Source: Hafnia alvei
GTDB lineage: Bacteria > Pseudomonadota > Gammaproteobacteria > Enterobacterales > Enterobacteriaceae
NCBI RefSeq assembly: GCF_964063325.1
Contig: NZ_OZ061315.1
Location: 62,001 to 126,000 of the forward strand
Direction: 5' to 3'
DNA: 64,000 bases
The first letter of the stretch is position 1; each line of letters opens with the position of its first letter. The position numbers were made by a program, and so were the translations under genes. Below the pieces are notes generated by a model that was not told the DNA's origin, did not search any database, and was given only the letters and a program-made list of their open reading frames with translations. Positions 26,126-34,540 of this stretch are shown in pieces.

Positions 26126-27088
26126 ATGATCAAGAAAATCGGTGTATTGACGAGTGGCGGTGACGCTCCAGGTATGAACGCTGCGATCCGTGGTGTTGTA
26201 CGTGCAGCGTTGGCGAAAGGGTTAGAAGTCTACGGTATTGAGGACGGCTACCTTGGCTTGTACGAAGGTCGAATGAAGCAGCTGGATCGCTCAAGTGTTT
26301 CAGACATGATTAACCGCGGTGGCACTTTCTTGGGTTCCGCGCGATTCCCTGAATTCCGTGACGACAAAGTGCGTGAGAAAGCCGTTGATAACATGCGTAA
26401 AGTTGGTTTAGACGCATTGGTCGTTATCGGCGGTGATGGTTCGTACATGGGCGCGAAGCGCATCACTGAAATGGGTTTCCCTTGCATTGGTTTGCCGGGC
26501 ACCATTGATAACGACGTAGCCGGTACCGACTACACCATCGGTTACTTCACCGCGTTAGAAACCGTGGTTGAAGCGATTGACCGTCTGCGTGATACCTCTT
26601 CTTCTCACCAGCGTATCTCTATCGTTGAAGTGATGGGTCGCTACTGTGGCGATTTGACTCTGGCGGCGGCGATTGCCGGTGGCTGTGAATTCATCGTTCT
26701 GCCAGAAGTTGAGTTCAAACGCGAAGATCTGGTTAACGAAATCAAAGCGGGCATCATCAAAGGTAAAAAACACGCGATTGTGGCTATCACCGAGCATATC
26801 TGTGATATCGATGAACTGGCGAAACACATCGAGCAAGAGACCGGTCGTGAAACTCGTGCAACCGTACTGGGCCACATTCAGCGCGGCGGTGCGCCGGTTG
26901 CTTATGACCGTATTCTGGCTTCCCGCATGGGCGCGTACTCCATTGAGCTGCTGTTGCAGGGTTATGGCGGCCGTTGCGTTGGTATTCAGAACGAAAAACT
27001 GGTTCACCATGACATCATCGACGCTGTGGAAAACATGAAGCGTCCGTTCAAAGGTGACTGGTTAGAAACAGCGAAAGTACTGTACTAA
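26126..27088 (+). CDS. pfkA: 6-phosphofructokinase I
   Basis: PfkA phosphorylates fructose 6-phosphate with ATP, the committed step of glycolysis, and is allosterically controlled by ADP and phosphoenolpyruvate. It has 320 residues. ATP-site TSGGDAPGMN and the catalytic GTIDND (Asp near 127) are present, along with the MGRYCGDL segment. AGAGGTAG precedes the ATG. The gene is followed by a perfect tandem repeat and then an intrinsic terminator. Confidence 0.97.
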   Translation: MIKKIGVLTSGGDAPGMNAAIRGVVRAALAKGLEVYGIEDGYLGLYEGRMKQLDRSSVSDMINRGGTFLGSARFPEFRDDKVREKAVDNMRKVGLDALVVIGGDGSYMGAKRITEMGFPCIGLPGTIDNDVAGTDYTIGYFTALETVVEAIDRLRDTSSSHQRISIVEVMGRYCGDLTLAAAIAGGCEFIVLPEVEFKREDLVNEIKAGIIKGKKHAIVAITEHICDIDELAKHIEQETGRETRATVLGHIQRGGAPVAYDRILASRMGAYSIELLLQGYGGRCVGIQNEKLVHHDIIDAVENMKRPFKGDWLETAKVLY

Positions 27089-27144
27089 TCGTTTCACAAA
27101 TCTCGTTTCACAAATCTCGTTTCACAAATCTCGTTTCACAAATC
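27089..27144. repeat. Four perfect tandem copies of a 14-bp unit
   Basis: The unit TCGTTTCACAAATC is repeated four times without a mismatch, beginning at the base after the pfkA stop codon. It lies between the stop and the pfkA terminator, so copy number would change only the length of the 3' UTR. Such arrays usually vary between strains by slippage. Confidence 0.95.
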
Positions 27145-27161
27145 GACAGTGAACCTGATTC

Positions 27162-27185
27162 AAAAGCCCCTTCTTGGGGCTTTTT
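27162..27185 (+). terminator. pfkA intrinsic terminator
   Basis: AAAAGCCCC and GGGGCTTTTT flank the short loop TTCTT. It is placed 74 bp after the pfkA stop, beyond the tandem repeat. Confidence 0.9.
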
Positions 27186-27333
27186 GCTTATCCTGACTAA
27201 TAAACCCTCTGAGTAAAACTCTTTTTATTATTCCTTGAAGGTATAACTGTATCTTTTTTATTCTTTAATCATTTCTCGGGTTTCTGGCAGGCTCTATCTT
27301 AACTTCTTGGGGACAAAGTTTTGGAGAGCGGTG

Positions 27334-28323
27334 ATGCATAAATTCGGGATTGGGCTGTCGTTACTGCTGGTGGCTACCGGTGCGCTGGCAAAAGATATTC
27401 AGTTGCTAAACGTTTCTTACGATCCAACGCGAGAGCTTTATCAACAATACAACGAGGCTTTCAGCAAACATTATAAGCAAGAAACGGGCGATAATGTGAC
27501 GATCAGACAGTCTCATGGTGGCTCGGGCAAGCAGGCGACTTCGGTCATCAACGGCATCGAGGCCGATGTTGTCACGCTCGCGCTGGCTTATGACGTTGAC
27601 GCCATCGCTGAACGCGGTCGCATCGATAAAAACTGGATTAAACGCCTGCCAGATAACTCTGCACCTTACACTTCGACCATTGTATTTTTGGTACGTAAAG
27701 GAAATCCCAAGCAGATCCACGACTGGAATGATTTAATCAAGCCGGGCGTTGCCATTATTACTCCTAATCCAAAAACCTCCGGCGGCGCTCGTTGGAACTA
27801 TTTAGGCGCATGGGGTTATGCATTGCAGAACAACAACAACGATCAGGCAAAAGCTAAAGAGTTCGTGAAAGCGTTGTATAAGAACGTTGAGGTGCTGGAT
27901 TCTGGCGCACGTGGCGCAACCAATACTTTTGTTGAGCGTGGCATCGGCGATGTGCTGATTGCATGGGAAAATGAAGCGTTGTTGGCGCAGCATGAACTGG
28001 GTAAAGATCAGTTTGAAATCGTGACGCCAAGCGTCTCTATTCTTGCAGAGCCAACGGTATCGGTTGTCGATAAAGTGGTCGATAAGCGTGGCACGCGTAA
28101 GGTTGCTGATGAATATCTGAAGTATCTGTATTCACCGGAAGGGCAAACTATCGCGGCGAAGAACTATTACCGCCCGCGTGACGAGGCCATCGCCAAACAA
28201 TACAGCCAGCAGTTCCCACAGCTGAAGCTGTTTACCGTTGACCAAGTCTTTGGCGGCTGGCAGAAAGCGCAGAAAGAGCACTTTTCAACCGGCGGCGAGT
28301 TTGATCAAATCTCGCAGCGATAA
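27334..28323 (+). CDS. sbp: Periplasmic sulfate-binding protein Sbp
   Basis: Sbp delivers sulfate to the CysTWA ABC transporter. ATG 27334, preceded by GGAG at 7 bases, gives 329 residues with a signal peptide ending in GALA and a mature start KDIQLLNVSYDPTRELYQQY. The sulfate-binding signature QSHGGSGKQATSVINGI and NPKTSGGARWNYL are present. Placement between pfkA and tpiA is as in E. coli, but the cdh gene is absent here. Control by CysB is expected from family knowledge; no site was called. Confidence 0.96.
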   Translation: MHKFGIGLSLLLVATGALAKDIQLLNVSYDPTRELYQQYNEAFSKHYKQETGDNVTIRQSHGGSGKQATSVINGIEADVVTLALAYDVDAIAERGRIDKNWIKRLPDNSAPYTSTIVFLVRKGNPKQIHDWNDLIKPGVAIITPNPKTSGGARWNYLGAWGYALQNNNNDQAKAKEFVKALYKNVEVLDSGARGATNTFVERGIGDVLIAWENEALLAQHELGKDQFEIVTPSVSILAEPTVSVVDKVVDKRGTRKVADEYLKYLYSPEGQTIAAKNYYRPRDEAIAKQYSQQFPQLKLFTVDQVFGGWQKAQKEHFSTGGEFDQISQR

Positions 28324-28335
28324 AATGTTAGATAT

Positions 28336-28363
28336 AAAAAAACCCCGGATGTCCGGGGTTTTT
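28336..28363. terminator. Bidirectional terminator between sbp and tpiA
   Basis: An ACCCCGGA/TCCGGGGT stem is flanked by a run of A on the left and T on the right. It serves both convergent genes. Confidence 0.92.
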
Positions 28364-28386
28364 GCATTTAAAGCATAAAAAAGCGA

Positions 28387-29154
28387 TTAGGCTTTTTTCG
28401 CTTCAGCTGCTGCTTTAACGATAACTGCGAAAGCGTCAGCTTTCAGAGATGCACCGCCAACCAGCGCGCCATCGATGTCTGGCTGGGTGAACAGCTCAGC
28501 AGCGTTAGCGGCATTCACAGAACCACCGTACTGAATGATCACTTCTTCAGCGGCTTCAGCGTTGTGTTTAGCGATATGATCGCGGATGAATTTGTGAACG
28601 GCCTGAGCCTGTGCTGGAGTTGCAGATTTGCCAGTACCGATTGCCCATACTGGTTCGTAAGCGATGACTGCACCTTTGAACACCTGAGCGCCCATGGTTT
28701 TCAGCACAGCGTCTAACTGACGCGCACAAACTTCCTGAGTTTTACCTGCTTCGTTTTCTGCGTCGGTTTCACCGATGCACAGAACAGGGATTAAACCTGC
28801 TTCTTTAACCGCTGCGAATTTCTCAGCAATGAACTCGTCGCTTTCTTTGTGGTAAGTACGACGCTCTGAATGGCCGATAATGATGTATTTAGCACCAACA
28901 TCTTTCAGCATCTGAGCAGAGGTTTCACCAGTGAATGCGCCAGAAGCGTTGATGCCAACGTCTTGCGCACCCAGAGCGATACGAGAACCCGCCAGAGTAT
29001 GTGCAGCCTGATCCAGATAGATAGTTGGTGGCGCGATAGCAACGTCACAGTTGGCCACTTCGCTCAGTTCGTTACGCAGCGCAAGGATCAGTTCGTTGAC
29101 CATGTGGTGGCTGCCGTTGAGTTTCCAGTTGCCCATGACTAATGGTTGACGCAT
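28387..29154 (-). CDS. tpiA: Triosephosphate isomerase
   Basis: TpiA interconverts dihydroxyacetone phosphate and glyceraldehyde 3-phosphate. The 255 residues have the catalytic Lys11 (GNWKLNG), His95 (IIGHSERR) and Glu167 (AYEPVWAIG). The start at 29154 is preferred because GGAG lies 8 bases before it, whereas an in-frame ATG six bases upstream is too close to that site. It is convergent with sbp across a shared terminator. Confidence 0.97.
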   Translation of the reverse strand: MRQPLVMGNWKLNGSHHMVNELILALRNELSEVANCDVAIAPPTIYLDQAAHTLAGSRIALGAQDVGINASGAFTGETSAQMLKDVGAKYIIIGHSERRTYHKESDEFIAEKFAAVKEAGLIPVLCIGETDAENEAGKTQEVCARQLDAVLKTMGAQVFKGAVIAYEPVWAIGTGKSATPAQAQAVHKFIRDHIAKHNAEAAEEVIIQYGGSVNAANAAELFTQPDIDGALVGGASLKADAFAVIVKAAAEAKKA

Positions 29155-29280
29155 TTTCATTTCTCCAATTCGGGAACACATAATCGTAAAAGTCTGCCTT
29201 ACGGCATTGTCTGTAAATCAGTATAGAAAGCTCGCGACTAAGAAGTTTTGTTTTCCATCATGAAATACGAAAGGATGCGA

Positions 29281-29967
29281 TTAAGTTGCATTATCTGATA
29301 ACGACAGCTTAATCGGTTCAACAGCGAAAGTAATACCTTTTTCTGCGCTATCTGACACCACATAGCGCAATGCCCCATCATTTTGGGCGAAATAGAGCTG
29401 ACCTTTCCCTTTATTCAACAGCGAGGAGACCTTAGCGGTGCACTGATCAAAGGACAGTGTAGGCGAAAAATGACGCATGATGGCGGCCATATAATTTACA
29501 GCCAGCGCGCGTGATGCTTTGTCTTTGTCATCCGGCTTCACTGCTTTTTTATCCTCAGCTTTGCCGCTCTCTTTTTCGTCTTTTACTGGGGTGGGTGGGA
29601 CATAGGTAATCTGTAAGCTTTTAATCTTGCCGGTGCCTTTTTCCAGCACCACCGAAGAGTAGAGCTCGTCGTTGATTTTGCTCGCCGCGCGGGTAATGGC
29701 TATTTCTTCATTTTTAACACTGATAGCACGGTATTCATTGATGATGAGCGTCGGATTTTCAATGTTGTACTTAGACCTGAACTCAACCAGCGTTAAATCA
29801 AACGTGGGCGCATTGGGGAGCAGATAAGGCGCCGCAGGGAGCTCGTCACTCAGGGAGTGCTTTTCATCTGATGCCGCATGGGTAGAAAAACTGATGGTGG
29901 AGGCCCATAGAAGCAGTATCGGTAAGAAGAAAACTTTGTTGGATGTGTAGCAACTCATTTTTTTCAT
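29281..29967 (-). CDS. yiiQ: DUF1454 family periplasmic protein YiiQ
   Basis: This is a predicted periplasmic protein of unknown function, recognised as YiiQ from position (tpiA-yiiQ-yiiR-fpr) and from segments such as APYLLPNAPTFDLTL and FSPTLSFDQC. The ATG at 29967 gives 228 residues with a signal peptide ending near STHAA. It is about 30 residues longer than E. coli YiiQ. The extra length seems to be a Lys/Asp/Glu-rich stretch near residues 138-163, probably a disordered linker. Transcription is separate from tpiA, with 126 bp between them. Confidence 0.82.
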   Translation of the reverse strand: MKKMSCYTSNKVFFLPILLLWASTISFSTHAASDEKHSLSDELPAAPYLLPNAPTFDLTLVEFRSKYNIENPTLIINEYRAISVKNEEIAITRAASKINDELYSSVVLEKGTGKIKSLQITYVPPTPVKDEKESGKAEDKKAVKPDDKDKASRALAVNYMAAIMRHFSPTLSFDQCTAKVSSLLNKGKGQLYFAQNDGALRYVVSDSAEKGITFAVEPIKLSLSDNAT

Positions 29968-30144
29968 TGTTGGTCTGATTTTCCAATCCACTATTCTGAA
30001 TGCTGGTAATACACACGCCTGATACCTGATTAAAGCGTTTTAGGAGGGTGATTGTCAAAATTGTGTGCAAAATTCCCCGATGACTAATCGAGATAAGGTA
30101 GACTTTGCCGCCATTAGGTTTAATTACGTAGGTAACGTCGGAAA

Positions 30145-30576
30145 ATGACCATTCAAAAATGGTGTTTCTCTTTTAACGGACGAATCGGGCGGCGCGATTT
30201 CTGGATTTGGATGGGATTGTGGGCGCTGCTTTTAGTGATTATTTTTTCCATTGCGGGAAGCGGTTGGGTTTCACTGCAAACGGCGGCATTTGGCTTAGTA
30301 TTTTCTCTTTGGCCAACGGCTGCGGTGCTGGTGAAGCGTTTGCACGATCGTAATAAATCAGGCTGGTGGGCGCTTTTAGTGGTACTGGCATGGATGTTAG
30401 CCGCCGGAAATTGGAGCATGCTGGCCGAGATCTGGCAGTGGGGCGTTGGGCGTTTTATTCCTACGCTAATTGGCGTGATGGTGCTGATTGATTGCGGCTC
30501 ATTCGTGGGAACAGAAGGTGATAACCGTTTTGGCCCAGAGCCTACGCCTGTCGATTTTAAGAACGCGGGGCGCTAA
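30145..30576 (+). CDS. yiiR: DUF805 family inner-membrane protein YiiR
   Basis: This 143-residue membrane protein has about four hydrophobic segments and the DUF805 hallmarks FNGRIGRRDFW at the N-terminus and VKRLHDRNKSGWW in the middle. Function is unknown. It is divergent from yiiQ and convergent with fpr, as in E. coli. A weak ribosome-binding stretch precedes the ATG. Confidence 0.85.
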   Translation: MTIQKWCFSFNGRIGRRDFWIWMGLWALLLVIIFSIAGSGWVSLQTAAFGLVFSLWPTAAVLVKRLHDRNKSGWWALLVVLAWMLAAGNWSMLAEIWQWGVGRFIPTLIGVMVLIDCGSFVGTEGDNRFGPEPTPVDFKNAGR

Positions 30577-30586
30577 ACCAAGAAAA

Positions 30587-30609
30587 GTGCCGGATAGTTT
30601 ATCCGGCAC
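30587..30609. terminator. Terminator between yiiR and fpr
   Basis: Perfect 10-bp arms (GTGCCGGATA and its complement) flank a 3-base loop. On the minus strand the stem is followed by TTTTCTT, so it mainly ends the regulator-fpr transcript. Confidence 0.85.
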
Positions 30610-30624
30610 TCGATCGTAGCGCGG

Positions 30625-31371
30625 TTACCAGTAATGCTCGCTGGTAATATGGCCTGGTTTACGGCGTAGATGCTTACGCATCCCACGCGTTTCCTTCAAG
30701 ACCTGCTGGGTATCGCGGACCATCTGCGGATTGCCGCACAGCATAATATGGCTAGTGTCGGCATCAATTTTCAGCCCAACTGCGGCTTCCAGCGAGCCAT
30801 CCTCAATTAACGCAGGAACTCGACCCTGCAGCGAACCCGCAGCATTCTCACGGCTCACCACGGTTTGAATCCGCAGTTTACCGTTATAACGCTGCTCAAG
30901 TTGTTGCATCAGCGGTAAATAGCTTAGGTCTTGTGCCAGACGAGCCGCATGAACCAAAACGATATTTTCAAAGCGTTCTAGGTCTTTGCCTTCCTGCAGA
31001 ATCGACAAATACGGCCCCAGTGCAGTTCCTGTTGCGAGCATCCACAGCGTATTGCAGTCAGGCACCTCTTCCAGAACAAAGAAGCCTGCGGCCTCTTCTG
31101 TCACCTGTAAAGTATCTCCGGCCTGTAGGCTATGTAGGCGAGGGCTGAGCTTGCCATCAGGCACGGTCACCAGATAAAACTCTAAGTTACTATCGCTCGG
31201 CGCGTTGACGTAAGAGTAAGCGCGTTGCACGCGCTCACCGTTGATATCTAAGCCGAGTTTGGCAAACTGGCCAGCCGTAAAGGCTTTGACCGGTGCTTGC
31301 ACCTGTATGCTGAACAGATTATCTGTCCAGTGTTGAACTTGAGTAATGGTTCCCGTTACCCATTCTGCCAT
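30625..31371 (-). CDS. fpr: Ferredoxin/flavodoxin-NADP+ reductase
   Basis: Fpr is a FAD enzyme passing electrons between NADPH and flavodoxin or ferredoxin, supporting Fe-S repair and radical enzymes under oxidative stress. The 248 residues show the FAD motif RAYSYVNAP, the NADP-binding GTALGPYLSIL and MLCGNPQMV, with the C-terminal EHYW typical of bacterial forms. It begins 2 bp after a SufR-like regulator gene, with GGGAG in the end of that gene as its ribosome-binding site, so the two are one operon. Confidence 0.96.
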   Translation of the reverse strand: MAEWVTGTITQVQHWTDNLFSIQVQAPVKAFTAGQFAKLGLDINGERVQRAYSYVNAPSDSNLEFYLVTVPDGKLSPRLHSLQAGDTLQVTEEAAGFFVLEEVPDCNTLWMLATGTALGPYLSILQEGKDLERFENIVLVHAARLAQDLSYLPLMQQLEQRYNGKLRIQTVVSRENAAGSLQGRVPALIEDGSLEAAVGLKIDADTSHIMLCGNPQMVRDTQQVLKETRGMRKHLRRKPGHITSEHYW

Positions 31372-31373
31372 GG

Positions 31374-31997
31374 TTACAACTCCCGAGGTGTAATGCGATA
31401 TGCACAGCGGCGTGAGTTGGAAATAATATGCTCGACTCGGTCAATTTCATAGTTCGGCCCTAAAAGACGATGCAATAAACTCAGCTCTGAGTTGCATAAG
31501 TTACCGCAGTTGTGGGCTGCAACGCCAATCGGACAGTGGTTTTCGATCAGGACGACGGCATCGTCTTCGACTTCCAACTCGGCCATATAGCCATCGTTTT
31601 GGCGCAGGCGAGCTAAGGCCTGAAAGCGTTCCTCTCCTTCAGGATGCTTTTCAAGTTCGGTCGCGTAACGATTGAAGAGAGAGTCTTCGCGCACGTTAAT
31701 GAGTTTGTCGACGCCTTCATCACCAAATAATTGCTGTGCAGCGCCAAGTAGCACGCGTGACAAGTCTTGATGACGGTCTGGGAATTGGCCGTGGCCCTTG
31801 GTGGTTAATGACCAATAACGCGTTGGGCGACCCACCTTGGTTCTGGCCTCTTCATAACAGACAAGCTCACGTTGCTCGAGCTGCTGTAAATGCTGGCGAA
31901 TGCCCATAGTCGTGATAGCAATTCTATCTGCGAGCATTTTGGCTGATTGAGGGCCTAGGCTCTTCAACTGCAGCATAATCAGTTCTGGTGTCTTCAT
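31374..31997 (-). CDS. SufR-like winged-helix regulator with a probable Fe-S cysteine cluster
   Basis: This 207-residue protein has an N-terminal winged helix-turn-helix (about 5-65) and a C-terminal domain with Cys155, Cys164, Cys168 and Cys198. Cys155 and Cys168 are 12 residues apart, as in the first cysteine pair of cyanobacterial SufR, a [4Fe-4S] repressor of the suf operon; Cys198 lies close to where a further SufR cysteine falls. NHCPIGVAAHNCGNLCNSEL is the core motif. Being upstream of and joined to fpr (2-bp gap), it probably controls Fpr in response to Fe-S status. The regulated genes and ligand are inference. Confidence 0.75.
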   Translation of the reverse strand: MKTPELIMLQLKSLGPQSAKMLADRIAITTMGIRQHLQQLEQRELVCYEEARTKVGRPTRYWSLTTKGHGQFPDRHQDLSRVLLGAAQQLFGDEGVDKLINVREDSLFNRYATELEKHPEGEERFQALARLRQNDGYMAELEVEDDAVVLIENHCPIGVAAHNCGNLCNSELSLLHRLLGPNYEIDRVEHIISNSRRCAYRITPREL

Positions 31998-32121
31998 GAC
32001 TCAAATCCTTTTGGAAAGTGGGTATATAGTTTAATAACTTATAAATCGCTATTAAATGATTAATATTCTCTATTTTTAATCTCGTCGCAGAAAGAACATA
32101 GGGCTGTAACTTTTTCTTTAC

Positions 32122-32172
32122 GAGTTAGGTACTTTTATACGCCAAATCACCTCAGAATAAAGAACCTAACTC
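32122..32172. promoter_or_regulatory. Spaced inverted repeat between the SufR-like regulator and emrD
   Basis: GAGTTAGGT (32122-32130) and its perfect complement ACCTAACTC (32164-32172) are 42 bp apart start to start, close to four DNA turns. They lie in the AT-rich 292-bp divergent region. They could be paired operator half-sites. No binding protein can be named from sequence. Confidence 0.4.
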
Positions 32173-32289
32173 TCTCGTTTATTTAAACCAATCTGTTAGA
32201 TTATGCGCCGATCTATGGATTTAACTTCCTGACTTTCACTAAGTGAATAGTTGATTATACTAATTTAATGCGTCGGCAAGCGTAAGATA

Positions 32290-33474
32290 ATGAGAAAGCT
32301 CGAAAATTTTCATCTGTTAGTGATGTTGATTCTATTAGTCGCCGTTGGTCAGATGGCGCAAACCATTTATGTGCCTTCTATTGCCGATATGGCGCGCGAT
32401 TTAGGCGTGCGTAGCGGTGCGGTACAGGGCGTGATGGCTGCTTATTTACTGACCTATGGTGGATCGCAGTTGATCTACGGCCCGATATCCGATCGAGTAG
32501 GGCGCCGTCCCGTTATTCTGCTCGGTATGGGGATTTTCATCGCAGGTGCGCTGTGGGCATTGCTGTCTACCAATTTGGACATGCTGATCATGGCGAGTGC
32601 CTTGCAAGGTATGGGGACTGGTGTTGCCGGTGTGATGGCACGAACCATGCCACGCGATCTTTACGAAGGGCCTTCTCTACGTTATGCCAATAGTCTATTA
32701 AACATGGGTATTCTGGTCAGTCCGCTGTTGGCGCCGGTAATCGGTGGCATGTTGGATTCGGTATTAGGCTGGCGTGCTTGCTATGGGTTCCTGCTGCTGC
32801 TTTGCGTTTGCGTCATGTTTTCGATGTATCGCTTTCTGCCAGAAACGCGCCCTGCCAACGCGCCGCGTAAGAATATGCTTGCTAGCTATAAGATGTTGCT
32901 GACCAACGGCTCGTTTGGTTGCTATCTGATTATGTTGGTCGGTGGACTGGCCGGGGTGGCTGTTTTTGAAGCTTGTTCTGGCGTCTTAATGGGCGGCGTA
33001 TTAGGGCTTAGCGGTATTGTCGTCAGCATTCTGTTTATTCTGCCTATTCCAGCGGCCTTCTTTGGCGCTTGGTACGCAGGACGTCAGGGAAAAAGCTTCT
33101 CTACGTTGATGTGGCATTCGGTGATTAGCTGTTTGGTTGCTGGGTTTATGATGTGGATACCGGGTTGGTTTGGCATTATGAATATCTGGACGCTGGTTGT
33201 GCCTGCGGCGCTGTTCTTCTTTGGTGCCGGAATGCTGTTCCCATTGGCAACCACCGGTGCTATGGAGCCATTCCCATTCTTGGCCGGTGCGGCGGGTGCT
33301 TTAGTCGGGGGACTGCAAAACGTGGGTTCTGGCGCTATGGCGTGGTTTTCAGCACTGTTGCCTCAGACGGGGCAATTCAGCCTAGGTATGTTAATGACGG
33401 CGATGGGCGTGATGATCCTGCTTTGCTGGCTGCCGCTGGCGCATAAAATGCAGCAGCAAGGGCATATGGCGTAG
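32290..33474 (+). CDS. emrD: Multidrug efflux MFS transporter EmrD
   Basis: EmrD is a 12-span major-facilitator proton antiporter that exports uncouplers and other hydrophobic compounds. The 394 residues match E. coli EmrD along the N-terminal half, for example VAVGQMAQTIYVPSIADMAR and the signature loop YGPISDRVGRRPVIL. The gene lies between the fpr regulator (divergent) and glpX (convergent). E. coli keeps emrD elsewhere, so this is a rearranged neighbourhood. Confidence 0.92.
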   Translation: MRKLENFHLLVMLILLVAVGQMAQTIYVPSIADMARDLGVRSGAVQGVMAAYLLTYGGSQLIYGPISDRVGRRPVILLGMGIFIAGALWALLSTNLDMLIMASALQGMGTGVAGVMARTMPRDLYEGPSLRYANSLLNMGILVSPLLAPVIGGMLDSVLGWRACYGFLLLLCVCVMFSMYRFLPETRPANAPRKNMLASYKMLLTNGSFGCYLIMLVGGLAGVAVFEACSGVLMGGVLGLSGIVVSILFILPIPAAFFGAWYAGRQGKSFSTLMWHSVISCLVAGFMMWIPGWFGIMNIWTLVVPAALFFFGAGMLFPLATTGAMEPFPFLAGAAGALVGGLQNVGSGAMAWFSALLPQTGQFSLGMLMTAMGVMILLCWLPLAHKMQQQGHMA

Positions 33475-33489
33475 TCGTTGAAATAACAT

Positions 33490-33522
33490 CGTTCAGCCTC
33501 CTCAAGAACGGGAGGCTGAACG
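33490..33522. terminator. Hairpin between convergent emrD and glpX
   Basis: Perfect 12-bp arms (CGTTCAGCCTCC and its complement) enclose a 9-base loop, 15 bp after emrD and 7 bp before the glpX end. No clear T-run follows, so termination may be weak or the hairpin may protect 3' ends. Confidence 0.65.
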
Positions 33523-33529
33523 AGCGAAA

Positions 33530-34540
33530 CTAGATAATCAATTCGCAGATCTTCGGATCTTTACGGTCCAGATAATGCGTTGAGCGAATGCGGCGAATGG
33601 TGCGCGACTTACCACGAATCAGCAGCGTTTCCGTTGTCGCCATATTGCCTTTACGATAAATCCCTTCCAGCAAATCGCCCTTAGTGATCCCCGTTGCGGA
33701 GAACACCACGTTATCGTTACGCGCCATTTCATCCAGACGTAGTACTTTGCCGGCTTCAATACCCATTTCAGCGCAGCGCTTCAGCTCCTGCTCGCCTAAA
33801 GCACGGTTTTCCGGTGTATCGCCTTTTACGTCGTGACGTGCCAGCAGGCGTCCATGCATATCGCCATCCAGAGCACGAATAACGGCGGCTGATACCACGC
33901 CTTCAGGTGCACCGCCAATGCCATACATCACATCGACTTCGCTTTCAGGCATGCAGGTCAGAATTGAAGCGGCAACATCGCCGTCAGGAATGGCAAAAAC
34001 TTTAACACCCATCGCCTGCATTTCCGCAATAACGGCATCATGGCGAGGTTTTGCCAGCGTGATGACGGTTAGTTCATGCAGGGGTTTTGCCAATTTTTCA
34101 GCGACTAAACGTAGGTTTTCGGCCAATGGGCGATTTAAATCGATAGCGCCTTTAGCTTGGGGCCCAACGACTAGCTTTTCCATATACATATCTGGCGCGC
34201 GTAAAAACGTACCTTTATCACCGACAGCCATCACGGCGAGCGCATTTGATTGCCCCATGGCCGTCATGCGAGTGCCTTCGATAGGATCTACCGCGATATC
34301 AACCTGATCGCCGCTGCCGGTACCGACACGCTCGCCGATATATAACATTGGCGCTTCATCGATCTCGCCTTCGCCGATGACGATTTCCCCGTCGATATCG
34401 ACCTGATTGAGCATAATACGCATCGCATTTACGGCAGCGCCGTCGGCGGCATTTTTGTCACCACGACCTAACCATTTATAACCTGCCAGTGCTGCGGCTT
34501 CTGTGACGCGGGAGAACTCGATGGCTAATTCACGTTTCAT
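33530..34540 (-). CDS. glpX: Fructose-1,6-bisphosphatase, class II (GlpX)
   Basis: GlpX removes the 1-phosphate of fructose 1,6-bisphosphate in gluconeogenesis from glycerol. ATG 34540 gives 336 residues starting MKRELAIEFSRVTEAAALAG, the E. coli length; a longer frame to 34741 runs into non-coding DNA. Metal-site motifs GEGEIDEAPMLYIGE and VDPIEGTRM are present. It is the last gene of glpF-glpK-glpX, but 659 bp including a repeat element separate it from glpK, so it may need its own promoter. Confidence 0.96.
   Translation of the reverse strand: MKRELAIEFSRVTEAAALAGYKWLGRGDKNAADGAAVNAMRIMLNQVDIDGEIVIGEGEIDEAPMLYIGERVGTGSGDQVDIAVDPIEGTRMTAMGQSNALAVMAVGDKGTFLRAPDMYMEKLVVGPQAKGAIDLNRPLAENLRLVAEKLAKPLHELTVITLAKPRHDAVIAEMQAMGVKVFAIPDGDVAASILTCMPESEVDVMYGIGGAPEGVVSAAVIRALDGDMHGRLLARHDVKGDTPENRALGEQELKRCAEMGIEAGKVLRLDEMARNDNVVFSATGITKGDLLEGIYRKGNMATTETLLIRGKSRTIRRIRSTHYLDRKDPKICELII

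Noticed and set aside
27089..27144. Tandem 14-bp repeats as a CRISPR array
   Set aside because: Units are directly adjacent with no spacers and no cas genes are present.
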